Shown here piece after piece: positions 12,138 through 22,800 of a DNA stretch of 64,000 bases (position 1 is its first letter; every line of letters starts with the position of its first letter). The stretch lies in the NCBI RefSeq assembly GCF_014898055.3, contig NW_023604295.1, positions 96,983,591 through 97,047,590 on the forward strand. Reading direction: 5' to 3'. A model generated the notes under the pieces. The model was given only the letters and a program-made list of their open reading frames with translations, was not told where the DNA came from and did not search any database. Made by a program: the position numbers and the translations under genes. This DNA is from Talpa occidentalis (lineage: Eukaryota; Chordata; Mammalia; Eulipotyphla; Talpidae).

Positions 12138-12600
12138 TTGTATTCATTTGTTAGAGCTGCTACAACAAAGTACCACATACAGGATGACTTAAAACCATAG
12201 GACCTTCCCAAGCTTATCATTCTGGAGGACAGATGTCTGAAATCAAGGTGTTGGCAGCATTATTTGTTTTTGAAGCTTCTGAGGGGAAATCTGTTCCAGC
12301 TTCATGTTCTAGCTGGGGTGGTTTGGACTTGCTTGGCTTGTAGCTGTGTCCCTACAATCCTCTGTCTTCATGTGGCATTTGCCCTGTGTGTGTGTGTTCA
12401 TATGGCCTTGTTCTTAAAGACAGCAGTCATATTGGATTGGGAGCCCACCCTATACCAGCTGGAACTCATCTTAACTAATACATCTGCAACAATACTATTT
12501 GCAAAAGGGCATAGGCTGAGATACTGGAGATTAAGGCTTTACATCCTTTCTAGAGACACAGTTCAAGTCATCACAGCCTTTTCCTGTTCCCACCAAAATG
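12138..12600 (-). mobile_element. MaLR LTR (MLT1/MST-like), antisense
   Basis: Starts ttgtattcatttgttagagc, tgctacaacaaagtaccaca (the reverse complement of a MaLR 3' end), then ggaggacagatgtctgaaat, gggagcccaccctatacc and aactcatcttaactaataca. Ancient; full-length or nearly so. Confidence 0.75.
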
Positions 12601-13900
12601 CAGAGCTAGGCACATAGGCTGCAAGGACATGGCATTCGAGGCTATTCCTTACCATGATGGAAAAAGCAGAGTGGAGTTGTTGGACATCACTTTTTTACTA
12701 TGAGCAAAGAAAACTCTTTGAATCCTGTATGATAATACTAAACTGTGAGATGTGTTTTCTCTCTCTCCATATATATATATATATTATATATCCAGAAAAT
12801 GCTACTTTTAAAAGGAAAATCCCTCATTCAATAATTAATAATTAGAATAATACTAACAGGTTCCTATTACAGGGTCTGTAAACCATATCCATCCATCCAT
12901 CCATCCATCCATCCATCTATTCATTCAATACCTATTCTGGCAGCCTGAAGTGTGCCAGGTACCTGCTGTGGGTGAAAGAAGCTGCGGTCTCACTCAGGGA
13001 GTCTGGAACCTCAGCTCTCCCAGTCAGACCCCTGAAATTCTCCTGTTCTAGTGATCTGGCAGAAGCAGGGGAGGTGCTCAGACTTAAGTCCACTTCATAG
13101 CAGTGTCCTTATTCCTGAGTGTGAAATTATTTAAAAAAATGAGAAGAGAAATAATGAGAAATAGCAAAAATAATACATATGCCAAGAGGTAAATATGTTC
13201 TACATACAGTATATATTTCACATATATATGTAAACATATTTACAAGGGCTTTTAGGAACCAGGAATAGGGATCAAATATTTGCATTTATTTTCTCTAAAT
13301 ATTTATGTTTGGGCTCTACCCCCAGTTTCTGTTCTAAAATCCTTTGTAAATAGAGGTGCTAGGACAATCTTTTGTTTTAACATTTAGTCTTTGACCCAGT
13401 TCCTGACACAGAGCTCCTAAATCCCCTGGGATATCCTGGATGATAGGAATATTTTTTGGCTCCAATGAGGTGACTCTGGTGGACTCTTGGATGGTGACTG
13501 GCCCTCAGAAAGACCAAGACAGGATTAGAAATTTGAAATTTTTAGTTCCATTCCTGCCCCATTCTCTGGAGAGGGAAGAGGGAATGGGAATAGAATTAAT
13601 ACTTAATCATGTCTACATGACCAAGCCTTCATAAAAATTTAAATAGTGCAGGGTTTGGGGAGCTTAAAGGTTGGTGAACAAACCCCTGTACTCCAAGGAT
13701 GATGTGCTCCAACTCTATGGGAAAAGCTCTGCATTTGAGACCTCCCAGACCTCGTCATATTTATTTTTTTCCTCTGACTATTCTTAATCATATATTTTTA
13801 AATCACATCCTTTACTATACAATAAACTGGCAACCATAAGGAAGTGTTGTCCTGAGTTCTGTGATCTGTTCTACCAAATATTAAATCTAAAGAGGGCATT
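12601..13900. other. Unassigned sequence with TA and ATCC microsatellites
   Basis: A TA run lies at 12768-12791 and an ATCC run at about 12886-12925. The remaining sequence is AT-rich with no family recognised. Confidence 0.45.
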
Positions 13901-13943
13901 CATGGGAAGCTATGTCTTCTAGTCAATTCAGATATAAGTTGCA

Positions 13944-14029
13944 GGTAACCTGGAGACCTACTGTTTGTGATTGGTGTCTTGCATGGCAGGCAGTCTCACG
14001 GGACCAAGTCTTTACCCACGGATGTGTGT
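13944..14029 (+). repeat. Donor-like copy of a local ~86-bp duplication
   Basis: This stretch (ggtaacctggagacctactg through gatgtgtgt) recurs at 14741-14827 with only scattered substitutions. Here it is embedded in longer flanking sequence that continues through gtgccagaactgaattgaat, probably part of an old repeat I could not name. Confidence 0.8.
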
Positions 14030-14544
14030 TATCTAAGGTCAGTGCCAGAACTGAATTGAATTATAGGACATCCTGCTGGTGTCACAGAAAATTGCTTGGG
14101 ATAGGAAAGACTCCATGTATCCAGTGTCAGAGTCTGGTGAGTCTGGTAGCAGAGTGAGAATAAAGAAAAAACATACAGGGGAGTTTTTCCTACTTCCAGA
14201 AGTTCTAAGGGAGTTTCTGGATTTATCTCCTAGGGGTGGATGGTGCTTTCCCAGGTCCTTGTGGCCCACAGGCTACCTTGCTTCTCTTTGCAAGCTCCTC
14301 TTTGGAAACCCAGGAGAAGCAGATCCACCACCACACCATGGAGACTGTGGGTGCCCAGTCCCTGTGTTTGGGTGAACTTTTCCTTAAAAACCACCTAGTA
14401 CAACTGAATCATGAAGAGCTCTTTTTTTCTGCTGTTCCAAACTCTTAGATAAACAATTCTTTTTTAAGGAACTTCCCTAATTAAGTTGTATTTCCTCCAA
14501 AATCCTGGGGAAAAGACACAATAAGTCATTTCAACATGTAGACA

Positions 14545-15026
14545 GAATAGTGACTCCTAAATATGTTCACACCTTAATCCTTAAGACCTTTGGTTATGTT
14601 ACCTTATCTGATGAAGGGACTTTTCAGAAGTGATTACAGAAAGGAGTTGGGATAGGAAATAATCCTGGATTAACCAGGTAGGCCCAATGTAGTCACAAGG
14701 GTCCTTGTAAGTGAAAGAGGGAGGCAGGAGAGTAAGAGAAGGTAACCTAGAGACCTACTGTTTATGATTGGTGTCTTGCATGGCAGGCAGTCTCACAGGA
14801 CCAAGTCTTAACCTGCAGGGTGTGTGTGATGAAGGAAGCAGAGGTTGGAGTGTGGCAACTACTGACTTTAAAGATGGATGCTGGGACCATGAACCAAGGA
14901 ATGTGGGCAGCCTCTAGCGACTAGAATGGGCAAGGAAATCAATTCTTCCGTAGGATCTTCAGAAGGAACACAACACAGCATTTCAGATTCCTTGATTTTA
15001 ACTCCATGAGATCCATTTTAGACTTC
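14545..15026 (+). mobile_element. MaLR LTR (MLT1-like), main part
   Basis: Order of phrases: cctaaatatgttcacacctt, ttatgttaccttatctgatg, ggaaataatcctggattaac, gggtccttgtaagtgaaaga, ggaagcagaggttggagtg, ggaatgtgggcagcctctag, gaaggaacacaacacagc, gatccattttagacttctt. It resumes at 15776-15863, so it has been split by later insertions. It also contains the foreign ~86-bp piece at 14741-14827. Confidence 0.75.
14741..14827 (+). repeat. Inserted copy of the 13944-14029 segment
   Basis: The duplicated piece sits between gagagtaagagaa and gtgatgaaggaagcagagg, where an MLT1-like LTR would normally run on directly. It therefore looks copied in from about 800 bp upstream, in the same orientation. Confidence 0.75.
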
Positions 15027-15116
15027 TTCAACCATCCCAGGCCAGGTACGTTCACTGTCAATTCAGGCAGCTTAAAAGAGAAACTTGAAGCCCTTGGTAT
15101 CATTCCTATAGTTTTT
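15027..15116. other. Inserted sequence of unknown origin
   Basis: About 90 bp between the broken MLT1-like LTR and the SINE tail. It could be part of the LTR-C insertion, but I could not align it to the other LTR-C copies. Confidence 0.3.
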
Positions 15117-15117
15117 T

Positions 15118-15384
15118 CTTTTTTTTTAAGATTTATTTATTTATATATACAAGCACCGTGTACAGTCAGAAGTGCAGGAGGGTGAGAGAATTCACCAGAG
15201 CCAGAGCGGGGAACAGAACAGGCAGACTGACGAAATACACTGCTGAGGGGAGCAGCGGGCACAGCAGGAGAGGTCTGCTGCACCTTGTGGGACCTTTGCT
15301 GGCGGCCGGGGATCGAACCGGCACTGCAGAGGCTGCGGGCAGCTTTGCAGCCCAGCGCTCAACCACTGCACCACCAGGGGAGGC
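15118..15384 (-). mobile_element. SINE subfamily A, antisense
   Basis: Reads T-run, aagatttatttatttata, tacaagcaccgtgtacagtc, gggatcgaaccggcactgca (B box in reverse), ccaccaggggaggccc. Nearly consensus. A clear target duplication was not found. The antisense open frames across it are the generic frames that every copy of this SINE produces. Confidence 0.92.
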
Positions 15385-15394
15385 CCTCGCTATA

Positions 15395-15772
15395 CATTTT
15401 TCAACAGTATGCAGAGGGCACAAGCCAGCAGGGAGATAGCAACTTGGGCCCCCTGCAAATTTCTATATGCCTTTTCCGCTGGGCTTTTCTCTGGAGTTCT
15501 TTCATGGCCTCTTCCTCTCCTACCCATCACTCATCCTCTTGTAGCTGTTCTCCGCCACCCAGTTCTGTGTGACACCTCCCTTATAGCCTTAGCCTCTAGG
15601 CACAGGTGTGCACATTTATACAGGCCTACACCATACTCCAGGTGTCCACAATCGTGCATGTATGCCCAGAGTCCGTGCTCCCAATCACCTTCTGCATTAG
15701 CACAATCTAGGCCACAGGTGATGGCCACAGAGGCCAGCGGCATAAAAGCCTGACAATCTTATTTACCCTATA
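15395..15772 (-). mobile_element. LTR-C copy 1, antisense, truncated
   Basis: Shares with the other LTR-C copies the phrases ccatactccaggtgtccac, gcatgtatgcccagag and tattta ccctata (the reverse of the start TATAGGG). The U5 end is not recognisable. It lies within the MLT1-like LTR, since 15776 onward resumes MaLR sequence. Confidence 0.7.
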
Positions 15773-15775
15773 CCT

Positions 15776-15863
15776 CCCAAGCAGTTAGATGATAAATTTG
15801 TGTTCTTTAAAGCCACTAAGTGTGTGATAACTTACACAGCAAGAGTAGGAAACTAATAAAACT
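15776..15863 (+). mobile_element. MaLR LTR, 3' end resumed
   Basis: The phrases cccaagcagttagatgataa, aaagccactaagtgtgtgat and gtaggaaactaataaaa are the 3' end of the MaLR LTR begun at 14545, displaced by the inserts at 15027-15772. Confidence 0.75.
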
Positions 15864-16462
15864 CATTTTCCTTGCTTCTCCAAATACAATGATTTCCTCG
15901 CTATCGTCTTTTGTACAAGATGCCATTACTGCTCCCCACTTCCATTCTGCTCTTCCCACTCCCTCTACTTTGCCCACCCTTGTCAGCCTGCCATGGTCAG
16001 CCCCTACCACTCCATACCTCATAGCTGCTGACGCCAGGCACTGTGTGCTCTGACCTCTGAATTCCCTCATATTTAACAGCTGTCCTCATTACATCAACCC
16101 ATGACTTCTTTAGAGAAACAAACAAAAATCTCATTTACCTAAAGACATTTGAAAGAGCTGGGCTGGCCACACACAGCACAACTGGAGACTTATTGAGCAC
16201 CCCCACCCCATGCCAGGTTTTCCAGTGAACTAAATGCAGTTAACTAAGGCTCATTGCCCTGAAAGGCCTGCAGCCACCTCTGTGGCACCAGTGTCCACCC
16301 CTCCACATCTACCCCTCAGTCATACACAGGTCTCTGCACCAACAACTGCTCAACCTATCCAAGGTGTGTTCCTTTGTCATGTCTCTCCATTCAGTGGTGT
16401 GGAGGTGGTTGGCCTTGGACTGAGCTTGATAGATGTGCTCTTTTGAATTGCCTGAAATGTCC
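15864..16462. other. Unassigned intronic sequence
   Basis: No exon or repeat recognised. Confidence 0.35.
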
Positions 16463-16890
16463 TGTAGGGGCAGGAAAGCCTGGAGCAGGATCTCTATGAT
16501 CCCAGCAGACGGGGTAAAGGAGAAGTCCTGGAGCCTTCGTGGTTTTTCAGGCTTTTATTGAGTTTACCAGGTACATGGCAGGCAGGTGTTCCCGAGGGGT
16601 CAGGAGGCTGGCAGGCCTCCCAGCCCCCCACAGATCTTTACTCTTTACTGGGCTCTCTCCAGTGTTCTCTCGTGGCCTTGTTCTCTCTCTGGTTCTCTTC
16701 CAGTCTCTCTTTCGCTCTCTTCTTCTGCTGGTTCTGTTCCCTCTGGCGTCCTGGCCTTATATGCCCAGTCTCTTGGCTCAGGAGCGCCCACATATGCAGG
16801 ACCACACCCTACTCCAGGTGTCCGCCATCAGGCATGCGTTTAATCTATTGGCAGGAGGGCGGAAAAGCCTGATACCTCTCTTACCCTACA
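16463..16890 (-). mobile_element. LTR-C copy 2, solo LTR, antisense
   Basis: On the plus strand it begins TGTAGGGGCAGG and ends TTACCCTACA, a TG..CA LTR read backwards. It includes ggcttttattgagtttacc (the poly(A) signal in reverse) and the promoter-side phrase ccctactccaggtgtccgcc. The flanks are tgtcc at 16458-16462 and tgtcc at 16891-16895, a 5-bp duplication. No internal region, so it is a solo LTR. Confidence 0.85.
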
Positions 16891-16939
16891 TGTCCCCCCA
16901 GGGAAAGGTCTGCTTTGTCATTCTGTGTTGATATTACCA

Positions 16940-17100
16940 AGTACTGCCACTCACTTTGCATCCATTGCCTTATTTAGTTCTTTCCACAACTCCTGGAGGT
17001 AGTACTGTTATTTCCCCATCTTACAGACAGATGAATGAGGTGCAGAGAGGTTAAATGGCTTGCCCAGGCTCCACAATGACTGTGTGCCCAGTGCCTTGCT
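16940..17100 (-). mobile_element. L2 or MIR fragment
   Basis: The phrases atttccccatcttacagaca, gaggtgcagagaggttaaat and ggcttgcccaggctccac are typical of this old repeat class, but I cannot separate L2 from MIR here. Confidence 0.55.
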
Positions 17101-17104
17101 GGAA

Positions 17105-17275
17105 ATCCTTGTTCACAGTGTGAGCCATCAGTCAGCAGCAGCATTATCTGGGGAGCTAGTTAGAAGTATGTGGCCTCCACCTGACCCTCTGAATCAGAAT
17201 CTGCATTTTAACAAGTTCTCTAAATGATTTGCATGCATATTAATATCCAGAATCTCTGCTCTAAACCTGCCATGT
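17105..17275 (+). mobile_element. MER5-like hAT element
   Basis: The phrases gcagcagcattatctgggga, gctagttagaagtat, ctgaatcagaatctgcattt, taacaagttctctaaatg and catgcatattaatatcca are in MER5A order. Ancient non-autonomous DNA transposon. Confidence 0.8.
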
Positions 17276-18240
17276 GGTATTATCATTCAAGAAATGAAAA
17301 ACAATAATTTGTTGGTTTGTGAATTTGAATAGTGTGTCTGGGAGGGATTCCTGCAGGTCAAGCGGACTATGGTATAGTGGTATTAGAGCACCTTGGGAGA
17401 GCCAATGAGACCTCTGGAGTAATCCATTGACTCCCTAAGCATTGAGCCAGGAGGCGGAGGGTATGGGATGGGGTGGGCTGGCTTTGGGTGTCTGTCCTAG
17501 TGTGGTATCCGCAGAAGCTGATGTTCTGCAAAGGGCATTAAGGAATGGAGATCACTTTTGCAAACATCCCTGTTTGGACTGGATCTTCAGTTCCTTTGCC
17601 TAAGGATGAGCAGTGGAATTTAACCCAAGCTAGAAAGTATTCAAGAGTGAGTGAGAAAGAGCAAAAGCAAGGAGGGGGAGGAAAGGGACTGATTTGGGGA
17701 GGAAGTGCCTGTGTGCCACATGTGTGACGGGAAGGTCTTGTGCTCTCAGCCGCCAGATTCACTCCTCTAAACAGCATCAGGTTGTCCTTCCCTTCGCACC
17801 AACACTCCCCGGGAAGTGAGAGGAGCACAACTGGTACTTAGTCACTCTCATCCCTGCCTTTAAACCTGCTAATTTAGATTTTTATTTATTTCCACCTCAC
17901 TGCTCAGCAGATTTAGGATTACTTTATATGAATAATCGATACTTAATAACCATTATTAATGGCAACAGCACCAATTCTTTTCCATTAATGAAATAAGACT
18001 ATTATTTTCAAAGTGCTCCACAATATTATCCCACTGTCTCCTCAGAGTCCCTGGGAAGATGAACGAACATGCTTCACATTTGTATGCTTCTACAGACAAA
18101 AAAAGTGAGGGCTGCAGATGTCCTGACAGGGGCTACGGAGGCAAGAAGGGCACTGTACCTAGGAGAGGAACACGTACACGTAGGCATAGACAGCCTCTAC
18201 GCAGGCACTGTATGACGAATGATCTGTTTTCTTTAAACTA
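17276..18240. other. Unassigned intronic sequence
   Basis: No exon or repeat recognised. 17860-18020 is AT-rich and unique-looking. Confidence 0.35.
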
Positions 18241-18600
18241 CAACTCTTCCTTTGAACTAAGATTCCTGCCCTGGTGATGCTGAATGAGTGCCGGACATTG
18301 ATGCCATCAGAAATTAACCAAACAGGCCAGGGAGTACCCGGGTCAAGATATTCCCGAAGGTTATAACAGACTCTGGGGCTGAATGTGACAAATACCGCAT
18401 CAACTATGATGGGCTGTTCTGATGAACTGGTTTGCTTATGACATTTTGTTCGATCACTCTAAAACAGCCAGCTAAAGATGCGATGTCAGAATGGTTTCCT
18501 CAGTATTATACGCTCACCATTCTCAGATTGCTGTCCAGCTATCTAAATAAACATGCTTCTTATAGATTCAACTCCTATCTCTGCTTTTGGTAGTGACAGG
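18240..18600 (+). mobile_element. Possible ERV LTR
   Basis: LTR-like ending: ctatctaaataaacatgctt followed by a short U5-like segment to about tggtagtgaca. The preceding 250 bp have no coding potential. Boundaries and duplication not established. Confidence 0.35.
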
Positions 18601-18827
18601 TAGTGGGACACCGCACTTCTGGCAACAGTACAGTGATTTCATCAGAGACAACCTGGAGTGGAGGGCCTGGGTACTGAGTCCAGGTCTCCTGAGTTCTAGA
18701 AGGCATTGTTTCCTTGGCATTTCCTTCAACCAACTAAACAAATATGAAGATCAGTCCCACAGTAACAGCACAACTCTTCAGGCAAGCAGGAGCACAGACC
18801 TTAACTCTAATTCAAGAACATTTACAC

Positions 18828-19272
18828 TGCAGGGTAAGGTAAAAAGTATAAGGCTTTTCTGCCCTCCCACCATTAGGATAGATGAGGGAACGCTGTGGTC
18901 CCAAATGCATGCCTGATGGCACCTGGAGTAGGGCACCTGGAGTAGGGTGTGGGCATATGTAGATGGGATTCACCTGGGCTGAGACTGGGCTTTTAGGGAT
19001 GGTGTCACGGGGACACCAGCAGAAGCAGAGAGAAGAAGCAGAGAAGCATGAAGACCCACGAGAGCAGCAGAGAAGGCCGGAGAGCCCAGAAAGAGTAAAG
19101 ACTGGCTGGGGGCTGGGAGACCTGTCAGCCTCCTGCCTCCCCAGCACCCTTGCCTGCTGTATACCCAGTAAATCCCAATAAAAGACTGCAAAGCCACCAA
19201 GGGCTCCAGGACTCCTCCTTTACCTGGTCTGCTGGATCAGAAAACCTGCACGGTGTCCTTCCAGGCCCTACA
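18828..19272 (+). mobile_element. LTR-C copy 3, solo LTR
   Basis: Begins TGCAGGGTAAGG and ends CAGGCCCTACA, with aatcccaataaaagactgca as the polyadenylation region. It contains an internal tandem duplication of gcacctggagtagg at 18919-18947. Flanks acac and gaca do not form a convincing duplication, so the termini or flanks have changed. Confidence 0.8.
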
Positions 19273-19274
19273 GA

Positions 19275-19870
19275 CATCCTCTCCCATGATCCATCTTTTG
19301 GATTCATGACTAGAGAATCTGCTTGAATGGCTTGCTTTGGCTCCACTATGGATTGCTCGCATCTGCTAGAGGGTTTCTCTTTCTCACAGATAATCAGAGT
19401 ATAGTCCTAATTTTCAGAAGAAAATATGCTTTTTTTCCCCCCTGCAGTCACATATATGTGTCTGTGTTGCTTGGCTTGTTTCCACAACTCCCAGATGTAT
19501 TCTGAGTCCTTAAACAATTCCCTGCAAGGTTGGTTTGGGACCAGCCTCTGCTATTCAAGTAGAAGCAATGCCTGTATGTTCTGCCGAGTAGCTGAATAAA
19601 GATACAGGTGCGTCCAGAATCCCTTGGGCAGAGGAGGGTCATGGCTGACTCCCAATTCCTGAACCCTCACTTGGAGGCCCCTAATGCGACTCCCTATATA
19701 ATGCCCTGATTTCCACACCTTATCTTCTTCTTGAGGAGAACCTGCCCATTTTTACAGGCATCTTAGGTATTTATACCCCACAAACGACAAGGGGGACAAC
19801 TTCAACCACTTGGGAGTCAATCAAGAGGCACTGGGTGAGAGATAGCTGGGAGTGGGAGCGTTTCACCACC
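19275..19870. other. Unassigned intronic sequence
   Basis: Lies between two LTR-C copies. The first part (19280-19640) might be retroviral leftover, but no motif supports it. Confidence 0.3.
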
Positions 19871-19874
19871 CACT

Positions 19875-20269
19875 TGTAGGGTAAATGATGTCAGGCTCTT
19901 CTGCCGTCCTGCCATTAGGAGTGATGACATTCAGGATCTGCGGTCCTGAATGCATGCCTGATGGCAGGCACCTGGAGTAGGGTGTAGGCATACGTAGGTG
20001 GGATTCACCTGGACTGAGATGGAGCCTGTAAGGACACCAGAGGAGCAGAAACCAGAAAGAGAACAAGCGAGAGACCAGCACCAGAAGAGCAGCAGAAGCC
20101 ACGAGAGAAGGCCGGAGAGCCTGCCAGCCTCCCCTGATATCCCTGGCACCTCTGCCTGCCGTGTACCTGGTAATCCCAATAAAAGCCTGAAAAAGCCACC
20201 AAGGGCTCCTCCTCTACCCCGTCTGCTCGATTCCTAGAGGTCCTGCTCCGTGCCCTTCCTGCCACTACA
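19875..20269 (+). mobile_element. LTR-C copy 4, solo LTR
   Basis: Begins TGTAGGGTAAATGATG and ends CTGCCACTACA. It carries aatcccaataaaagcctgaa as the polyadenylation region. The flanks are cact at 19871-19874 and cact at 20270-20273, a 4-bp duplication. No internal sequence remains. Confidence 0.85.
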
Positions 20270-20273
20270 CACT

Positions 20274-20774
20274 ACATTGAGGGCCATTCTGCCAGGAAGC
20301 AGGGCTGCCACGCGCAGGGACTACCCTCTTTATTGCTACGTGCCCCTCCCCACCCCCAGAGGCCCAGGTCACAGGGCAGCTCTGCGCCACATGGGCCTTT
20401 GTTCCCTGGGCTGCGCTTCTCGGGCCCTCAGCCCAAAAAAGAATGAAAAGAAGGCTCAAGTCAGAAGCGTCCTCCCATGTGCTCAGCTGACCGTTTAATT
20501 ACAAGGTCCAATCAAACTAATTACACTTTAGGGACCTCGAAGACATTCGGTAATTAAAGGCCACCTCACTGCAGAGTTCCCGAAAGGTAGATGGGCTTTG
20601 TTTCAGTCAGTAGATGGGGCTGTGAATCACGCCGTGAGAAGGCAAACCTTGTGACCGAGGGAATCAGGAGAAAGAGAAACATCTGCGAATGGCAGCCTCT
20701 CTAATATTGGGTGGATGGGGTTCCACACCATTTCAGAGTCAGAAAGGTCTTCCTAGCAAAATCCATCATCATAG
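20274..20774. other. Unassigned; possible conserved intronic element at 20480-20690
   Basis: The stretch has several homeobox-type TAATT motifs (tttaattacaagg, actaattacacttt, ggtaattaaaggcc) and no repeat signature. This is a weak hint only; conservation cannot be seen from one sequence. Confidence 0.25.
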
Positions 20775-20789
20775 AAATCAGGCTTTCTT

Positions 20790-21062
20790 TTTTTTTTTTT
20801 TTAAAGATTTCTTTATTTATTTATACAAGCACTGAGTACGGTCAGAAGTGCTGGAGGGCGAGAGAATTCACCAGAGCCAGAGCATGGAACAAAACAGGCA
20901 TAGTGACGAAGTACACTGCTGAGGGGAGCAGCGAGTGCAGCAGGAGAGGTCTGTCACGCCATGTGGGACCCTCTCTGGGGGCAGGGGATCGAACCAGTGC
21001 TGCAGAGGCTGCGGGCAGCTTTGCAGCCCAGCGCTCAACCACTGCGCCACCAGGGGAGGCCC
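20790..21062 (-). mobile_element. SINE subfamily A, antisense
   Basis: T-run then ttatacaagcactgagtacg, body, gggatcgaaccagtgctgca, ccaccaggggaggccc. Flanked by a perfect 15-bp duplication aaatcaggctttctt (20775-20789 and 21063-21077), so the insertion boundaries are exact. Confidence 0.95.
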
Positions 21063-21077
21063 AAATCAGGCTTTCTT

Positions 21078-22599
21078 ATCAAACAATATGACTGAGCCAC
21101 AGCTGGTTAAGAGCCGAGTCATATGAAATTAGACAAGGTAACCCACGGAGTGCAGTGTTGGGCAGGCAGCAAATGCTCGGCAAATGGTCGTAATTATAAT
21201 ACAATCATTGCTCATTATTTGAGTTAGTGTCATGGATCCCAAAGACACACTGTCCTTGCAAGATTCTTGGGGTTGCCAATGACAAATGTAACCAAGACAG
21301 AGGAAACACTTCAGGAAACAAACACCTTATACTTGGCATTAGATGGTTGTTCAAAACCACCTGTGGTAAAGGGAAGTGGTGACAACAGCCAGCGGTGGGG
21401 TCATCTTCTCAAGTATCCACTGTGGCCACTCTTGGGGGGCAGGGCTTGCAGGGATAGTAGATAAAGAGATTCTTACTGGACAGACTAGGTCAATGCAAAG
21501 CAAATAATTGTTGAATTTCATTTATAGTCTGGCCCATACAAGATAGAGTGGGTGTAGTTTGAGAGTAAAATCAATATAAGATAAAAAAAAAAAACAAAAC
21601 ACAAAGTCAGGAAATAAGAAGAAGCTATGGAAGGGGATCCATGGGTAGCAAAGTCTGTTAGACACCTCCCTCTGGGCACCTCAGGGTGTGGTACTTCTTT
21701 CTGAGGGAGAAGGGAGTGAGAGGCTCAGTCACTTGCTGGCGCCAGTTGCCATAGTGGCATATGATTTTACATGGTCCCGCAAGCTGAACCCAATAGCCCC
21801 TCAGGCTGCTGCGGGACTCCCCAGTCATCCCTAAGCATGAAGCCCAGCAGGATTCACACTGTCCAGCTGTTCAGGACTGTGAATGCTTCTGGGTAAATAT
21901 TGAACAATCCGTGACGGAGGCCACTAGACAAATTCTCATTCCGCTTCTCACATAAAGTACAGACATCAATTATTAATACTTAATCCAGTGGAGCTTGATC
22001 ACAAACAGTGGACTGCTTGACAACACACCCTTTTTATTTGTCCCCCTCCGCTATCTCATTCCCCTTGTCCTCACTCTCTTCTCCCTGTGCTTAGTCTCCT
22101 TATTGTAAAGGAGAAATTCAAGCTTGTGTCTCAGGTTTGCTTTCTAGGGACTCAGGCGAAGAAAGAAAGTGAAGATGACGTCTTGGAGGGGTATATGTGG
22201 TTTGTCCCCTACAAGTGTGCTGGAAGTTTCTCCATGCTCTTTAGCAAAGGGGCTGCCAGTTGGTTCTAAGCATTGCAGCAACTAGTGCAATGAGAGAACT
22301 GGATGATTCATATTGTCTTACACAGTCCATAAAATGGAGACACCCTTTGTTAAGAGAAGCACAGCTTTTTGTACTAAGTCCCTCTGTGGTATGTTCACAA
22401 AAGAAGACATTGTGTGATAAAGAGACCATTGCCCTCAGCATCACATGTTGTTAATCTAGTAATGAGTGTATGTGTGTGTGTGTGTGTGTGTATTGGGGAA
22501 GGGGGAGCTTATTACAGTGCCCTTCAAAATTGTAAGTTTCACACCAGCGCATACTCCAGGAAAGCACTAGGCTAGTGAGATTATATATGCAATGGTCAG
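21078..22599. other. Unassigned intronic sequence with a TG repeat
   Basis: A TG microsatellite is at about 22468-22491. Nothing else recognisable. Confidence 0.4.
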
Positions 22600-22800
22600 C
22601 ACCAAGAGCTTCAAAGTGACAAGGGTTTAGGTATGATTTCTAATTCTGTCACTGACTACATATTTGGTCTTGGGTGACTTTAATCTCCGTAAGCCTCGGT
22701 ATTCCCACCTGTAAAATGGGCCATGGTAAGGATCAATAAGATAAGGCCCGCAATGTGCTAAACATGCCACAGCACATGTGGGTGCTCAGTCAAAATATTA
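22600..22800 (+). mobile_element. MIR SINE
   Basis: The phrases tctgtcactgactacatatt, ggtcttgggtgactttaatc, tcccacctgtaaaatgggcc and gtgggtgctcagtcaa are in MIR order. Confidence 0.75.

Noticed and set aside
15158..15439. Recurrent open frames of 60-95 codons containing a motif like REFTRARAGNRTGRLTKY, on either strand at many sites
   Set aside because: They coincide exactly with copies of the tRNA-derived SINE; the similarity is repeat sequence, not a gene family.
18828..20269. Paired LTRs (18828-19272 and 19875-20269) as one provirus
   Set aside because: The 600 bp between them has no primer site or polypurine tract, and the second LTR has its own 4-bp duplication, so they are two solo LTRs.
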